Positions 18,685 through 27,420 are shown, numbered from the stretch's first letter. The stretch is 64,000 nt of DNA from Streptomyces sp. 1331.2 (GCF_900199205.1 NZ_OBMJ01000001.1:4343001-4407000); one strand, 5' to 3'. Notes: generated by a model not told the origin, from the letters alone. Program-made: numbers and translations.

Positions 18685-18744
18685 GCCTGCCAAGCCCTGC
18701 CAAGCCCCGCCGAGCCCTGCCGGGCCACGTCGGTCAGTCCTGGG

Positions 18745-20013
18745 TCAGTCCTCGGTGCTTCCGGACTGCCGCGGCAGCGCCAGCGCCACGGTGTCGGCGA
18801 ACTCCCGCACCGCGCTGGTCCGGCTCACCACCCGGCCGCTGTGCACCACCAGCCGGCTGTGCCCGCCCGCGAGCGCCCCGGTCAGGCTGTCCCCGCGCAC
18901 CGCCAGCAGCTCCGCCGGGAACCCGGCGTCCACCCGGACCGGCGGCAGCCCGAGCGCCGCCCGGGCCTGGTTCGCCACCGCGTCGTACGCCGCCTCCGGG
19001 CCCAACTCCCCGCCCGCCGCCAGCAGGTACGCCGACTCCAGCGGATCCGCCCGGCCGACCGGGTTGGACGGGTCGCGCAGTGCCCCGCTGCCCGCCGCCA
19101 GCGGCACCTGCGCCGCCGCCAACTCCCTCAGCAGGCCCGGCCGCAGGCCCGCCGCCCGGCCCTCCAGGCCGGTGCAGCCGCCGTTCTGCGGCAGGCAGAC
19201 CACCCGCACCCCGCTGGTCGCCAGCACCGTCGACGCACCGCGGGCCAGCGCCCCGCACGGCCCGAGCGTCACCCGCGGCCGCAGCGGCGCCAAGGCCCCT
19301 GCCAGCCGGGCGAGTTGGGCGGCGTCACCGGCGGTGGTGTGCAGGTCCACCGGGCAGTCCGCCTCCCGGGCGGCCTCCAGCAGCAGCTGGACGTACCCGG
19401 CCGGGTCCGGGTCCAGCTCCGGGCAGCCGCCGGCCGCCGTGGCGCCCAGCTTGAGCGCCTCGCGCAGCTGCGCCCGGCCGTCCGCACCGGCCCGGCCGGT
19501 GAGCAGCCGGGGCATCGCCACCGCCTGCAGGTCGGCCAGCCCGCTCAGCGCCTGCCGGGCGGTGAGCACCGCCTCCAGCCGGCGCAGCCCGTGCACGTCG
19601 CCGATCCGGACGTGGGTGCGCTGGGCGGTGGCGCCGTAGCCGAGCGAGGTGAGCGCGGCCTCGGTGACCCGGCGGGTGAGATCGGTCTGGGTGTCCGGCG
19701 GCGGGGCGGGCAGGGCGGCGGAGAAGGCGCTGTCGTAGTGGGCGTGAGCCTCGGCGGGGGCCGGGAGCAGCAGGTAGCCCCTGAGGTCGATCCGGGCGCC
19801 GGTGGTGACGGTGGGGGCGCCGGGCAGGGCGGGCAGCGGGCCGAGGCTGCCCACGGTGCCGACGGCCTGGATCCGGTCGCCGCTGATCCGGACGTCCACC
19901 ACCCGCCCGTCGGCCAGCCGGGCGCCGGTGAGCAGCAGGACCGGTCCGTGTCCGAGCGGGTTGGCGGCCGAGCCGGGCCCGTGGTGCGGCCCGTCCGCGG
20001 CTGCGCTGTCCAT
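18745..20013 (-). CDS. Amidohydrolase-superfamily protein, cytosine-deaminase-like, with altered metal site
   Basis: A 422-aa protein with the outline of the CodA-like amidohydrolase group: N-terminal beta sandwich ('LLLTGARLADGRVVDVRI'), the HxH motif in 'APAEAHAHYD', a barrel, and the C-terminal strands 'HSRLVVHSGRVVSRT'. Several CodA metal or catalytic positions look replaced: after 'VDLHTTAG' no Glu follows in the HxxE place, 'VTLGPCGALA' stands where the next His is expected, and 'AAGSGALRDPSNPVGRADPLE' has Gly where the catalytic Asp (GSD) normally is. It may be an inactive or re-purposed member. ATG 20013 has AAGGAG 6 nt upstream. It is monocistronic and convergent with kdpDE. Confidence 0.7.
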   Translation of the reverse strand: MDSAAADGPHHGPGSAANPLGHGPVLLLTGARLADGRVVDVRISGDRIQAVGTVGSLGPLPALPGAPTVTTGARIDLRGYLLLPAPAEAHAHYDSAFSAALPAPPPDTQTDLTRRVTEAALTSLGYGATAQRTHVRIGDVHGLRRLEAVLTARQALSGLADLQAVAMPRLLTGRAGADGRAQLREALKLGATAAGGCPELDPDPAGYVQLLLEAAREADCPVDLHTTAGDAAQLARLAGALAPLRPRVTLGPCGALARGASTVLATSGVRVVCLPQNGGCTGLEGRAAGLRPGLLRELAAAQVPLAAGSGALRDPSNPVGRADPLESAYLLAAGGELGPEAAYDAVANQARAALGLPPVRVDAGFPAELLAVRGDSLTGALAGGHSRLVVHSGRVVSRTSAVREFADTVALALPRQSGSTED

Positions 20014-20247
20014 CGCCGGCTCCTTCTCGTGCCGGCCCCGTGCGGTCGGCCGGTCGATCCCGATCAATGAGGGTCGAGCCTATGGCGCACGGGGGCGGGG
20101 CGCCGGGAGGCGGGCAATAGTCGTATCGGGTCGGGCCGTGTTCCTGCCGCCCCCGGCCCTACGGCTCGCGGGCCGATCGAACGCCCGGCCTTGGATCGCT
20201 CGTCCGTGCACGTCGCCCACCTGCGGTCTTCGCCGCGGGATACGGAT

Positions 20248-20276
20248 TTCACCTCCGGGCGCGAAACGTGTAATCT
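20248..20276 (+). promoter_or_regulatory. Promoter of tRNA-Thr
   Basis: TTCACC (20248-20253), a 17-bp spacer and TAATCT (20271-20276) form a good housekeeping-type promoter ending 11 bp before tRNA-Thr. Confidence 0.65.
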
Positions 20277-20287
20277 CTTCCTCGTTC

Positions 20288-20360
20288 GCCCCTATAGCTC
20301 AGTCGGTAGAGCGTCTCCATGGTAAGGAGAAGGTCTGCGGTTCGATTCCGCATGGGGGCT
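20288..20360 (+). tRNA. tRNA-Thr (GGT)
   Basis: A 73-nt tRNA. The acceptor stem GCCCCTA pairs with TGGGGGC (one G-T pair), the D-arm is TAGCTCAGTCGGTAGAGC, the anticodon stem-loop reads TCTCCATGGTAAGGAGA (anticodon GGT), and the T-loop is GGTTCGATTCC. CCA is not encoded. It is 43 bp upstream of tRNA-Met and probably co-transcribed. Confidence 0.95.
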
Positions 20361-20403
20361 CTGGTGAGAAGTGGTCAGCTTCGGCTGTGCTGCGGATCAC
20401 TGT

Positions 20404-20476
20404 GGCGGTGTAGCTCAGTTGGTAGAGCAAGCGGCTCATAATCGCTGTGTCACCGGTTCAAGTCCGGTCACCGCTA
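20404..20476 (+). tRNA. tRNA-Met (CAT), elongator type
   Basis: A 73-nt tRNA with anticodon stem-loop AGCGGCTCATAATCGCT (anticodon CAT). The acceptor stem GGCGGTG pairs with CACCGCT, with a G-T at the end. The D-arm is TAGCTCAGTTGGTAGAGC. It lacks the initiator features (no three G-C pairs next to the anticodon loop), so it is elongator Met; a CAT-anticodon tRNA-Ile modified by TilS is less likely but not excluded. It precedes rpmG by 83 bp. Confidence 0.9.
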
Positions 20477-20559
20477 CCCCGCGTAGTCGGTCGGGAGATC
20501 GCACTCCCGGTCGGCTACTCTTGTTGTGTTCTTATTCGTTGTCCAAGGAAGGCACTCCC

Positions 20560-20724
20560 GTGGCTGCCACCGACGTCCGCCCGAAGATCACGCTGGCCTG
20601 CGTGGAGTGCAAGGAGCGGAACTACATCACCAAGAAGAACCGGCGTAACGACCCGGACCGTCTTGAGATGAAGAAGCACTGCCCCCGCTGCAACTCGCAC
20701 ACCGCGCACCGCGAGACCCGCTGA
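20560..20724 (+). CDS. rpmG: 50S ribosomal protein L33, zinc-ribbon type
   Basis: A 54-aa protein of the large ribosomal subunit. Two cysteine pairs, CVEC (residues 14-17) and CPRC (about 41-44), form a zinc ribbon, so this is the C+ form made under zinc sufficiency; actinobacteria often carry zinc-independent paralogues elsewhere. GTG 20560 is preceded by AAGGAAGG at 20545-20552. It sits directly upstream of the two MaoC-type genes, the conserved actinobacterial order. Confidence 0.95.
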   Translation: MAATDVRPKITLACVECKERNYITKKNRRNDPDRLEMKKHCPRCNSHTAHRETR

Positions 20725-20856
20725 CCCTCTCGCAGGGCATCGGGCCTGTGTGAAATCAGGTCTTCGACTCCGGGCCGCATCCCTCATGAGGGGTGTGGCC
20801 CGGAGTCATTTTCGTATCCGTCCGCTTCGTATCCACCCGCGTTCCGAGGAGCTGCC

Positions 20857-21315
20857 ATGGCACTCGACCCCTCCTTCATCGGGCGTAGTTACCCGCCCAC
20901 CGAGCCGTACGAGGTCGGCCGGGAGAAGATCCGTGAGTTCGCGACCGCGATCGGCGACGCCAATCCGGCGTACACCGACGCGGAGGCGGCGAAGGCGCTG
21001 GGCCACCCGGACGTGATCGCCCCGCCGACCTTCCCGTTCGTGATCACCTACCGCGCGGCCGGCCAGGTCGTCCAGGACCCGGAGCTGGGTCTGGACTTCA
21101 GCCGGGTGGTGCACGGCGACCAGAAGTTCGCCTACACCCGCCCGGTGCGGGCCGGCGACCGGCTGTCGGTCGCGGTGACCATCGACAACATCAAGTCGCT
21201 GGCGGGCAATGACGTGCTCACCGTGCGTGGTGAGGTGACGGACGCGACCGGCGAGCACGTGGTGACGTCGGTCATGACGCTGGTGGCCCGGGCCGCCGAC
21301 GAGGCAGGGGAGTGA
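20857..21315 (+). CDS. MaoC-like (3R)-hydroxyacyl-ACP dehydratase subunit, HadA-like
   Basis: A 152-aa hot-dog-fold protein similar to mycobacterial HadA, which lies at the same place beside rpmG. The hydratase-2 loop reads 'GDANPAYTD': the catalytic His is replaced by Tyr, as expected for the non-catalytic, substrate-binding subunit. 'HGDQKFAYTRPVRAGDRL' is the other recognisable stretch. It should pair with the next gene product to form a fatty-acid dehydratase. In an organism without mycolic acids the likely substrates are FAS-II or lipid intermediates. Its stop overlaps the start of the next gene (GTGA), which indicates a fixed complex. Confidence 0.85.
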   Translation: MALDPSFIGRSYPPTEPYEVGREKIREFATAIGDANPAYTDAEAAKALGHPDVIAPPTFPFVITYRAAGQVVQDPELGLDFSRVVHGDQKFAYTRPVRAGDRLSVAVTIDNIKSLAGNDVLTVRGEVTDATGEHVVTSVMTLVARAADEAGE

Positions 21316-21743
21316 GCGCGATGGCGATCAGCTACGACGAGGTCGAGGTCGGCACCGAGCTGCCGGCGCAGTCCTTCCCGGTGACCCGCGACACACTGGT
21401 GCGCTACGCGGGCGCCTCCGGCGACTTCAACCCGATCCACTGGAACGAGAAGTTCGCCCTGGAGGTCGGCCTGCCGGACGTCATCGCGCACGGCATGTTC
21501 ACCATGGCCGAGGCGATCCGGGTGGTCACCGACTGGGTCGGCGACCCGGCCGCGGTGGTCGAGTACGGCGTGCGCTTCACCCGTCCGGTGCCGGTGCCCA
21601 ACGACGGGGTCGGTGCGGTGGTCGAGGTCTCCGCCAAGGTCGCCAAGAAGCTGGACGACCGCAGGGTGCAGGTCGACCTGCTGGCCACCACCGGCGGTCA
21701 GAAGGTCCTCGGGATGTCCCGGGCGGTCGTCCGGCTCGGCTGA
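21312..21743 (+). CDS. MaoC-like (3R)-hydroxyacyl-ACP dehydratase subunit, HadB-like
   Basis: A 143-aa hot-dog protein that carries the active-site pair in 'ASGDFNPIHWNEKFA' (Asp and His of the hydratase-2 motif), so it is the catalytic partner of the preceding gene product. 'IAHGMFTMAEAI' and 'VRFTRPVPVPNDG' are further family segments. The GTG start at 21312 overlaps the upstream stop by 4 bp; ATG 21321 is an alternative. The product dehydrates 3-hydroxyacyl thioesters, probably in type II fatty-acid synthesis. The physiological substrate in streptomycetes is not known to me. Confidence 0.87.
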   Translation: MSAMAISYDEVEVGTELPAQSFPVTRDTLVRYAGASGDFNPIHWNEKFALEVGLPDVIAHGMFTMAEAIRVVTDWVGDPAAVVEYGVRFTRPVPVPNDGVGAVVEVSAKVAKKLDDRRVQVDLLATTGGQKVLGMSRAVVRLG

Positions 21744-21762
21744 GCCGTCCGGTCCCTGGTCC

Positions 21763-21824
21763 GAGCGTCCGAGCGTCCGAGCGTCCGAGCGCCTGAGCGC
21801 CTGAGCGCCTGAGCGTCCGAGCGG
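21763..21824. repeat. Octamer tandem repeat GAGCGTCC/GAGCGCCT
   Basis: Seven consecutive 8-bp units begin at 21763, 21771, 21779 (GAGCGTCC), 21787, 21795, 21803 (GAGCGCCT) and 21811 (GAGCGTCC), followed by a partial eighth. It lies between the HadB-like gene and a hairpin. Probably a slippage-prone spacer; function unknown. Confidence 0.85.
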
Positions 21825-21833
21825 GTGCGGAGC

Positions 21834-21880
21834 GGAAGGTCCCGCCGAAAGGAAAGCGTGTCCTTTCGGCGGGACCTTCC
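21834..21880. terminator. 20-bp perfect hairpin before murB
   Basis: GGAAGGTCCCGCC... (21834-21853) pairs perfectly with 21861-21880 around a 7-nt loop. No T-tract follows on the plus strand. It probably ends the rpmG-hadAB transcript, and it stands only 11 bp before the murB start. Confidence 0.8.
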
Positions 21881-21891
21881 CCCGTACGCTG

Positions 21892-22941
21892 GTGGGCGTG
21901 CTGGTAGAAAACGACGCCCCCCTCGCCCCGCTGACCACGCTCCGGCTCGGCGGCCCGGCCCGCCGGCTGGTGACCGCCCACACCGACGACGAGGTGGTCG
22001 CCGCCGTCCGCGAGGCCGACGCGGCCGGCGAGCCGCTGCTGGTCCTCGGCGGCGGCTCCAACCTGGTCATCGGCGACGCCGGCTTCCCCGGCACCGTGCT
22101 GCGGATCGCCACCGAGGGCTTCGTCCTGGACGGCACCGCGCTGGAGGTCGCGGCCGGCGAGACCTGGTCCGAGGTGGTCCGCCGGACGGTGCTGGACCAC
22201 GACCTGGCGGGCATCGAGTTCCTGGCCGGCATCCCCGGCTCGGCCGGCGCCACCCCGGTGCAGAACGTCGGCGCGTACGGCCAGGAGGTCGCGCAGTCGA
22301 TCACCGAGGTGGTCGCTTACGACCGCACGGCCGACGAGGTGGTCACCCTTTCGAACGCCGAGTGCGCGTTCTCCTACCGGCACAGCCGCTTCAAGGCCGA
22401 GCCGGACCGCTACGTGGTGCTGCGGGTCCGCTTCCGCCTGGAGGACGACGGCGGGCTCTCCACCCCCATCCGCTACGCCGAGACGGCCCGGCAGCTGGGC
22501 GTCGAGCAGGGCGACCGGGTGCCGGTCGGCGCGGCCTGGAACGCGGTGCTGCTGCTGCGCGCCGGCAAGGGCATGGTGCTGGACCCGGCGGACCACGACA
22601 CCTGGTCGGCGGGCTCCTTCTTCACCAACCCGGTGCTCACGGCCGCCCAGTACGAGTCGTTCCGGACCCGCCCGGGCACCGAGAACGCCCCCGCCTACCC
22701 GGCGCCGGAGGGCTGCACCAAGACCTCCGCGGCCTGGCTGATCGACCGGGCCGGCTTCGGCAAGGGCTACGGCAGCGGCCCGGCGACGCTCTCCACCAAG
22801 CACACCCTGGCGCTCACCAACCGTGGCTCGGCCACCGCCGAGGACCTGCTGGAGCTGGCCCGGGAGATCCGGGACGGGGTCCGCGAGGCCTTCGGGGTGG
22901 AGCTGGTGAACGAGCCGGTGATGGTGGGCGTCGCGCTCTGA
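21892..22941 (+). CDS. murB: UDP-N-acetylmuramate dehydrogenase (UDP-N-acetylenolpyruvoylglucosamine reductase)
   Basis: A 349-aa FAD enzyme that reduces UDP-GlcNAc-enolpyruvate to UDP-MurNAc with NADPH in cytosolic peptidoglycan precursor synthesis. FAD-binding motifs: 'LVLGGGSNLVIGD' and 'IPGSAGATPVQNVGAYGQE'. Active-site Ser lies in 'SAGSFFTNPV' and the catalytic Glu in the C-terminal 'NEPVMVGVAL'. No Shine-Dalgarno is seen. A TACGCT box at 21885-21890 lies 7 nt before a second in-frame GTG at 21898, so the mRNA may be leaderless and start there. The first GTG (21892) is given here. murB runs convergently towards add, 6 bp away. Confidence 0.95.
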   Translation: MGVLVENDAPLAPLTTLRLGGPARRLVTAHTDDEVVAAVREADAAGEPLLVLGGGSNLVIGDAGFPGTVLRIATEGFVLDGTALEVAAGETWSEVVRRTVLDHDLAGIEFLAGIPGSAGATPVQNVGAYGQEVAQSITEVVAYDRTADEVVTLSNAECAFSYRHSRFKAEPDRYVVLRVRFRLEDDGGLSTPIRYAETARQLGVEQGDRVPVGAAWNAVLLLRAGKGMVLDPADHDTWSAGSFFTNPVLTAAQYESFRTRPGTENAPAYPAPEGCTKTSAAWLIDRAGFGKGYGSGPATLSTKHTLALTNRGSATAEDLLELAREIRDGVREAFGVELVNEPVMVGVAL

Positions 22942-22947
22942 CCGGCC

Positions 22948-24024
22948 CTAGGCGGTGACGGCGGTCGCGTCGGCCGCGTCCACAGGGGCGGCGTGGCCGT
23001 CCGCCAGCCAGGCGTCGATGTCCGCCAGCAGCTCCTTGCGGACCGACTCCGGCGCGACCGAGCCGCGCACCGACTGCCGTGCCAGCTCGGCGAGTTCGGC
23101 GTCGCTGAAGCCCAGGACGTCCCGGACCAGCTCGTACTGGGCGGCCAGCCGACTGCCGAACAGCAGCGGGTCGTCCGCGCCCAGTGCCAGCGGCACCCCG
23201 GCGTCGAAGAGCCGGCGCAGCGGGACCTCCTCGGGGTGCTCGTAGACCCCGAGCGAGACGTTGGAGGAGGGGCAGACCTCGCAGGTGACCTGGCGGTCCG
23301 CCAGCCGCTGCATCAGCCGCGGGTCCTCGGCGGCCCGTACGCCGTGGCCGATCCGGGTGGCGCCCAGGTCGTCCAGGCAGTCCCGGACGGACTCCGGGCC
23401 GGCCAGCTCGCCGCCGTGCGGGGCGGCCAGCAGCCCGCCGTTGCGGGCGATCGCGAAGGCCCGGTCGAAGTCCCGGGCGAGGCCCCGGCGTTCGTCGTTG
23501 GACAGGCCGAAGCCGACCACCCCGTGGTCGGCGTAGCGGACGGCGAGCCGGGCCAGCGTCCGGGCGTCCATCGGGGACTTCATCCGGTTGGCCGCGACCA
23601 GCACCCGGATGCCCACCCCGGTGGCTGCGGCGGCGTGCTCCACCGCGTCCAGGATCAGCTCCAGGGCGGGGATCAGCCCGCCCAGCCGGGGCGCGTACGA
23701 GGTCGGGTCGACCTGGATCTCCAGCCAGCGGGAGCCGTCCCGCCGCTCGTCCTCGGCGGTCTCCAGGACCAGCCGGCGGATGTCCTGCTCGTCCCGCAGC
23801 ACCGAGCGGGCGGTGTCGTACAGGCGCTGGAAGCGGAACCAGCCGCGCTCGTCGGTGGCCCGCAACTTGGGCGGCTCGCCGGAGCTGAGCGCCTCCGGCA
23901 GCCGGACGCCGTGCTTGTCGGCCAGCTCCAGCAGGGTGGCGGGGCGCATCGAGCCGGTGAAGTGCAGGTGCAGGTGGGCCTTCGGGAGGCCCCTGACGTC
24001 TCGCGGGTTCAACAGGCGTTCCAT
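22948..24024 (-). CDS. add: Adenosine deaminase
   Basis: A 358-aa metal-dependent deaminase that converts adenosine to inosine in purine salvage. Zinc ligands and catalytic residues are visible in order: 'KAHLHLHFTGSM' (HxH), 'LAAPHGGELAG' (His and catalytic Glu), 'RIGHGVRA' and 'ALGADDPLLFGS' (Asp-Asp). The C-terminal tail is Ala/Asp-rich. The ATG at 24024 is directly preceded by GGGAG with no spacer, so initiation is unusual and may be leaderless. murB and add converge with 6 bp between stops and no obvious terminator. Some streptomycete members of this group may act on adenine or other purines. Confidence 0.92.
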   Translation of the reverse strand: MERLLNPRDVRGLPKAHLHLHFTGSMRPATLLELADKHGVRLPEALSSGEPPKLRATDERGWFRFQRLYDTARSVLRDEQDIRRLVLETAEDERRDGSRWLEIQVDPTSYAPRLGGLIPALELILDAVEHAAAATGVGIRVLVAANRMKSPMDARTLARLAVRYADHGVVGFGLSNDERRGLARDFDRAFAIARNGGLLAAPHGGELAGPESVRDCLDDLGATRIGHGVRAAEDPRLMQRLADRQVTCEVCPSSNVSLGVYEHPEEVPLRRLFDAGVPLALGADDPLLFGSRLAAQYELVRDVLGFSDAELAELARQSVRGSVAPESVRKELLADIDAWLADGHAAPVDAADATAVTA

Positions 24025-24059
24025 CTCCCGATACTGCCGTATGCGGCCCCGAACGGGAA

Positions 24060-24100
24060 CCGCCCTCTTTTCATCCCCCGAAGGGGTGAAAGAGGGCGGT
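24060..24100 (-). terminator. Intrinsic terminator downstream of aspC
   Basis: ACCGCCCTCTTTTCATCCCC... pairs with GGGGTGAAAGAGGGCGGT (24083-24100) with one bulged T and one G-T pair. It lies between the aspC stop (24140) and the add start on the minus strand, so it ends aspC transcription before add. Confidence 0.75.
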
Positions 24101-24139
24101 GTGCCGGGTGAATCCCGTATGTCGGTTTGACGACAGGCG

Positions 24140-25387
24140 TCAGTCGCGGGCCTCGCCGAGCAGCTTCTGGATCCGGCTGATGCCCTCGACCAGGTCCTCG
24201 TCGCCGAGCGCGTAGGAGAACCGCAGGTAGCCGGGGGTGCCGAAGGCCTCACCGGGGACGGCGGCGACCTCGACCTCGTCCAGGATCAGGCTCGCCAGCT
24301 CGGCGGAGGTCTGCGGGCGCTGACCGCGGATCTCCTTGCCCAGCAGGCCCTTGACCGAGGGGTAGGCGTAGAAGGCGCCCTCGGGCTCGGGGCAGACGAC
24401 GCCGTCGATCTCGTTGAGCATCCGCACGATGGTCCGGCGGCGGCGGTCGAAGGCGGTGCGCATCTCGTGCACGGCGGACAGGTCGCCGGCCACGGCGGCC
24501 AGGGCGGCGCGCTGGGCGACGTTGGAGACGTTCGAGGTGGCGTGCGACTGCAGGTTGGTCGCGGCCTTGATGACGTCCTTGGGGCCGATCACCCAGCCCA
24601 CCCGCCAGCCGGTCATCGCGTAGGTCTTGGCGACGCCGTTGACCACGATGCACTTGTCGGCCAGCGCGGGCAGCAGGGCCGGGAGCGAGGTGAAGGTCGC
24701 GTCGCCGTAGACCAGGTGCTCGTAGATCTCGTCGGTGAGCACCCAGAGGCCGTGCTCCAGCGCCCAGCGGCCGATCGCCTCGGCCTCGTCCCGGGTGTAC
24801 ACCGCGCCGGTCGGGTTGGACGGCGAGACGAAGAGCACCACCTTGGTGTTCTCGGTGCGGGCGGCCTCCAGCTGCTCGACCGAGACCTTGTAGCCGGTGG
24901 TCTCGTCCGCGACGACCTCCACCGGCACACCGCCCGCGAGCTGGATCGACTCCGGGTAGGTGGTCCAGTACGGGGCCGGGACGATGACCTCGTCGCCCGG
25001 GTCCAGGATCGCCGCGAAGGCCTCGTAGATCGCCTGCTTGCCGCCGTTGGTGACCAGTACCTGGGAAGCGTCCACCTGGTAGCCGGAGTCGCGCAGCGTC
25101 TTCGCGGCGATCGCGGCCTTCAGCTCGGGCAGGCCACCCGCCGGGGTGTAACGGTGGTTCTTCGGGTCGCGGCAGGCCTCGACGGCCGCCTCGACGATGT
25201 AGTCCGGCGTCGGGAAGTCGGGCTCGCCGGCGCCGAAGCCGATCACCGGTCGGCCGGCCGCCTTGAGGGCCTTGGCCTTGGCGTCCACGGCGAGGGTCGC
25301 GGACTCGGCGATCGCGCCGATCCGGGCGGAGACCCGGCGGTCGGCGGGGCGGATGGACTGGTCGGGCTGCGGGGTGGAAGCGCTCAT
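24140..25387 (-). CDS. aspC: Pyridoxal-phosphate aminotransferase, class I/II (aspartate aminotransferase type)
   Basis: A 415-aa fold-type I PLP enzyme. Key segments: '[16 protein letters not shown]' (substrate-binding N-terminal region), '[12 protein letters not shown]' and '[11 protein letters not shown]' (cofactor and ring-stacking region), '[12 protein letters not shown]', '[13 protein letters not shown]' (Asp and Tyr of PLP), '[17 protein letters not shown]' (Schiff-base Lys) and 'GYLRFSYA' (carboxylate-binding Arg). It probably interconverts aspartate and oxaloacetate; some members of this subgroup also transaminate prephenate. ATG 25387 fits the family length. The gene is on the minus strand between tRNA-Trp and add. 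Confidence 0.92.
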   Translation of the reverse strand: MSASTPQPDQSIRPADRRVSARIGAIAESATLAVDAKAKALKAAGRPVIGFGAGEPDFPTPDYIVEAAVEACRDPKNHRYTPAGGLPELKAAIAAKTLRDSGYQVDASQVLVTNGGKQAIYEAFAAILDPGDEVIVPAPYWTTYPESIQLAGGVPVEVVADETTGYKVSVEQLEAARTENTKVVLFVSPSNPTGAVYTRDEAEAIGRWALEHGLWVLTDEIYEHLVYGDATFTSLPALLPALADKCIVVNGVAKTYAMTGWRVGWVIGPKDVIKAATNLQSHATSNVSNVAQRAALAAVAGDLSAVHEMRTAFDRRRRTIVRMLNEIDGVVCPEPEGAFYAYPSVKGLLGKEIRGQRPQTSAELASLILDEVEVAAVPGEAFGTPGYLRFSYALGDEDLVEGISRIQKLLGEARD

Positions 25388-25672
25388 GCCTGCATCGTCG
25401 CAGAACCCGGACGTACCGGGCGGCGCGGTTCCAGTATCCGTACGGTTCCGTCCGGATCCCGGCCCCTGGCGATCCGTCGGCGGACGCCCCGTCGGACCGC
25501 ACATCCGCCGGGCGTCGCAGCCTCCCGGGAGAAGACGTTCGACCAAACCCCCCTCGACCACGTACACTCGCTGCTCGACGGCCCGCCGAAAAAGACCGGA
25601 GCTTTCACCGCTGTTACGGACAGCGGGGGGAGATGCGGTAGGTTGGTCGCCACCGGAGCCGCGAGGCACCGT

Positions 25673-25745
25673 AGGGCAATAGCTCAATTGGTAGAGCACC
25701 GGTCTCCAAAACCGGCGGTTGGGGGTTCGAGTCCCTCTTGCCCTG
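25673..25745 (+). tRNA. tRNA-Trp (CCA)
   Basis: A 73-nt tRNA. The acceptor stem AGGGCAA pairs with TTGCCCT, the anticodon stem-loop reads CCGGTCTCCAAAACCGG (anticodon CCA), the T-loop is GGTTCGAGTCC, and the discriminator is G73, as usual for Trp. It lies just upstream of secE, a common bacterial arrangement. A TAGGTT box at 25639-25644 may be the promoter -10. Confidence 0.95.
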
Positions 25746-25895
25746 CTGCTAGATCCGTTTTCAGCCCGTTCGCTCCACAGAGCGAGCGGGCTTGATGCGG
25801 AGATGGCACCGATCAGCACCGCTACGCCGGCTCTGGTCGTGCCCCCTTCGGGTGCGCGGCGAAGACCGGCAGGACCCGGATTCAGGTGAGGACGA

Positions 25896-26225
25896 GTGAC
25901 GGAGACCACGGGCTCCACCGCAACGCCTGAGAGCGGCAACCCTGAGGGTGCCGACGGCGCTGCCGAGACCACGCCTGCCGACGGCGAGAAGAAGTCGGGC
26001 AAGCGGGAGAAGAAGTCCGGCAAGCGGGCCAAGAAGGGCCTCTTCGCCCGGATCGGCCTGTTCTACCGCCAGATCATCGCGGAGCTGCGCAAGGTCGTCT
26101 GGCCGACCCGGAGCGAGCTGACCAACTACACCGCGGTCGTGGTCACGTTCGTCGTGGTCATGATGGCCATCGTGGCCGGTCTGGACTACGGCTTCTCCAA
26201 GCTGAGCCTCTGGATCTTCGGCTGA
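25896..26225 (+). CDS. secE: Preprotein translocase subunit SecE
   Basis: A 109-aa small subunit of the SecYEG channel. An acidic, low-complexity N-terminus is followed by a repeated Lys-rich patch ('[17 protein letters not shown]'), the conserved amphipathic helix '[20 protein letters not shown]' and one transmembrane helix ('[19 protein letters not shown]', about residues 80-100). The single-helix form is typical of Gram-positive bacteria. GTG 25896 is preceded by GTGAGGA. nusG follows 210 bp downstream. Confidence 0.95.
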   Translation: MTETTGSTATPESGNPEGADGAAETTPADGEKKSGKREKKSGKRAKKGLFARIGLFYRQIIAELRKVVWPTRSELTNYTAVVVTFVVVMMAIVAGLDYGFSKLSLWIFG

Positions 26226-26435
26226 CGCAGCCGCCCACCTTCGAAACAGCTTCCCGACCCGGGCCGACCTTCGGCCCGGGTCGAGCTGTCGGTGGCGGTC
26301 GTACGCGCCGTTACCGTTGACTCGGTACTGTTGAAGTCTCCGAGACCTCAACCAGGCGCCCGCGTCAGCGGCAGCGTGCCGGGGCCGGTTCCGGAGCGCG
26401 CCACCTTCACCATCTCCAGGAAAGAAGCAGCCACC

Positions 26436-27338
26436 GTGTCTGAGTCCCCCCTGTACGACGCCGACGAGACCGTCCGCGAGGCGGATGTCGCCGCCGAGCT
26501 GGACGCGGCCGAGCTGGCTGTCGACGCCGAGTCCGCCGAGCAGATCGCGGACGCCGCGGACAGCGACGAGGACGAGGTCGAGGCGTACGACGAGGCTGAG
26601 GCCGGCGAGTCCGCCGGGGAGGCCGCGCTGGACGTGGAGGGCGAGGTCGAGGCCGCCGCCGAGGAGGGCGAGGTCGAGGCCGCCGCCGAGGAGACCGAGG
26701 CCGAGGTCGAGGCCGAGGAGCCGGCCGTCGAGGTCGACCCGGTCGCCAAGTTCCGCGAGGACCTGCGCTTCATGCCGGGCGAGTGGTACGTGATCCACAC
26801 CTACGCCGGCTACGAGAACCGGGTGAAGCAGAACCTGGAGCAGCGCGCCGTCTCGCTGAACGTCGAGGAGTACATCTTCCAGGCCGAGGTGCCGCAGGAG
26901 GAGGTCGTCCAGATCAAGAACGGCGACCGCAAGACCATCCGCCAGAACAAGCTCCCCGGCTACGTCCTGGTGCGCATGGACCTCACCCCGGAGTCCTGGG
27001 GCGTCGTGCGCAACACCCCGGGTGTCACCGGCTTCGTCGGCAACGCCTACGACCCGTACCCGCTGACGCTGGACGAGGTCGTCAAGATGCTCGCCCCGGA
27101 CGTCGAGCGCCAGGCGGCCAAGGAGGCCGGCAAGCCCTCGCCGGTCAAGCCGAGCGAGATCCAGGTGCTGGACTTCGAGGTCGGCGACTCGGTCACCGTC
27201 ACCGACGGCCCGTTCGCGACCCTGCAGGCGACCATCAACGAGATCAACCCCGACTCGAAGAAGGTCAAGGGCCTGGTCGAGATCTTCGGCCGGGAGACCC
27301 CGGTCGAGCTCTCCTTCGACCAGATCCAGAAGAACTAG
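26436..27338 (+). CDS. nusG: Transcription termination/antitermination factor NusG
   Basis: A 300-aa NusG with a long actinobacterial N-terminal extension (about residues 1-105). This is highly acidic and repetitive, with '[19 protein letters not shown]' as a duplicated segment. The NGN domain begins near '[20 protein letters not shown]' and binds RNA polymerase; the C-terminal KOW domain starts near '[17 protein letters not shown]' and contacts NusE/Rho. It regulates pausing and coupling of transcription to translation. GTG 26436 with upstream AGGAAAG is chosen; the frame is open further upstream without family-like sequence. It precedes rplKA. Confidence 0.94.
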   Translation: MSESPLYDADETVREADVAAELDAAELAVDAESAEQIADAADSDEDEVEAYDEAEAGESAGEAALDVEGEVEAAAEEGEVEAAAEETEAEVEAEEPAVEVDPVAKFREDLRFMPGEWYVIHTYAGYENRVKQNLEQRAVSLNVEEYIFQAEVPQEEVVQIKNGDRKTIRQNKLPGYVLVRMDLTPESWGVVRNTPGVTGFVGNAYDPYPLTLDEVVKMLAPDVERQAAKEAGKPSPVKPSEIQVLDFEVGDSVTVTDGPFATLQATINEINPDSKKVKGLVEIFGRETPVELSFDQIQKN

Positions 27339-27350
27339 TCATACCGTCTT

Positions 27351-27393
27351 CGGATTCGGGGCGGGGCCGAGCGCCCTGCCCCGAATCCGTTTT
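27351..27393 (+). terminator. Intrinsic terminator after nusG
   Basis: CGGATTCGGGGC (27351-27362) pairs with GCCCCGAATCCG (27378-27389), followed by TTTT (27390-27393). It overlaps the -35 box of the rplK promoter. Confidence 0.85.
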
Positions 27394-27420
27394 GGTCCAG
27401 CGGCGCAGACGCGTTAGCCT
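27392..27420 (+). promoter_or_regulatory. Promoter of the rplKA operon
   Basis: TTGGTC (27392-27397), 17-bp spacer, TAGCCT (27415-27420), about 84 bp before rplK. A fair match to the housekeeping sigma consensus. The -35 starts within the T-tract of the nusG terminator. Confidence 0.65.

Noticed and set aside
21763-21824. CRISPR array
   Set aside because: The units are 8 bp and directly adjacent, with no spacers and no cas genes.
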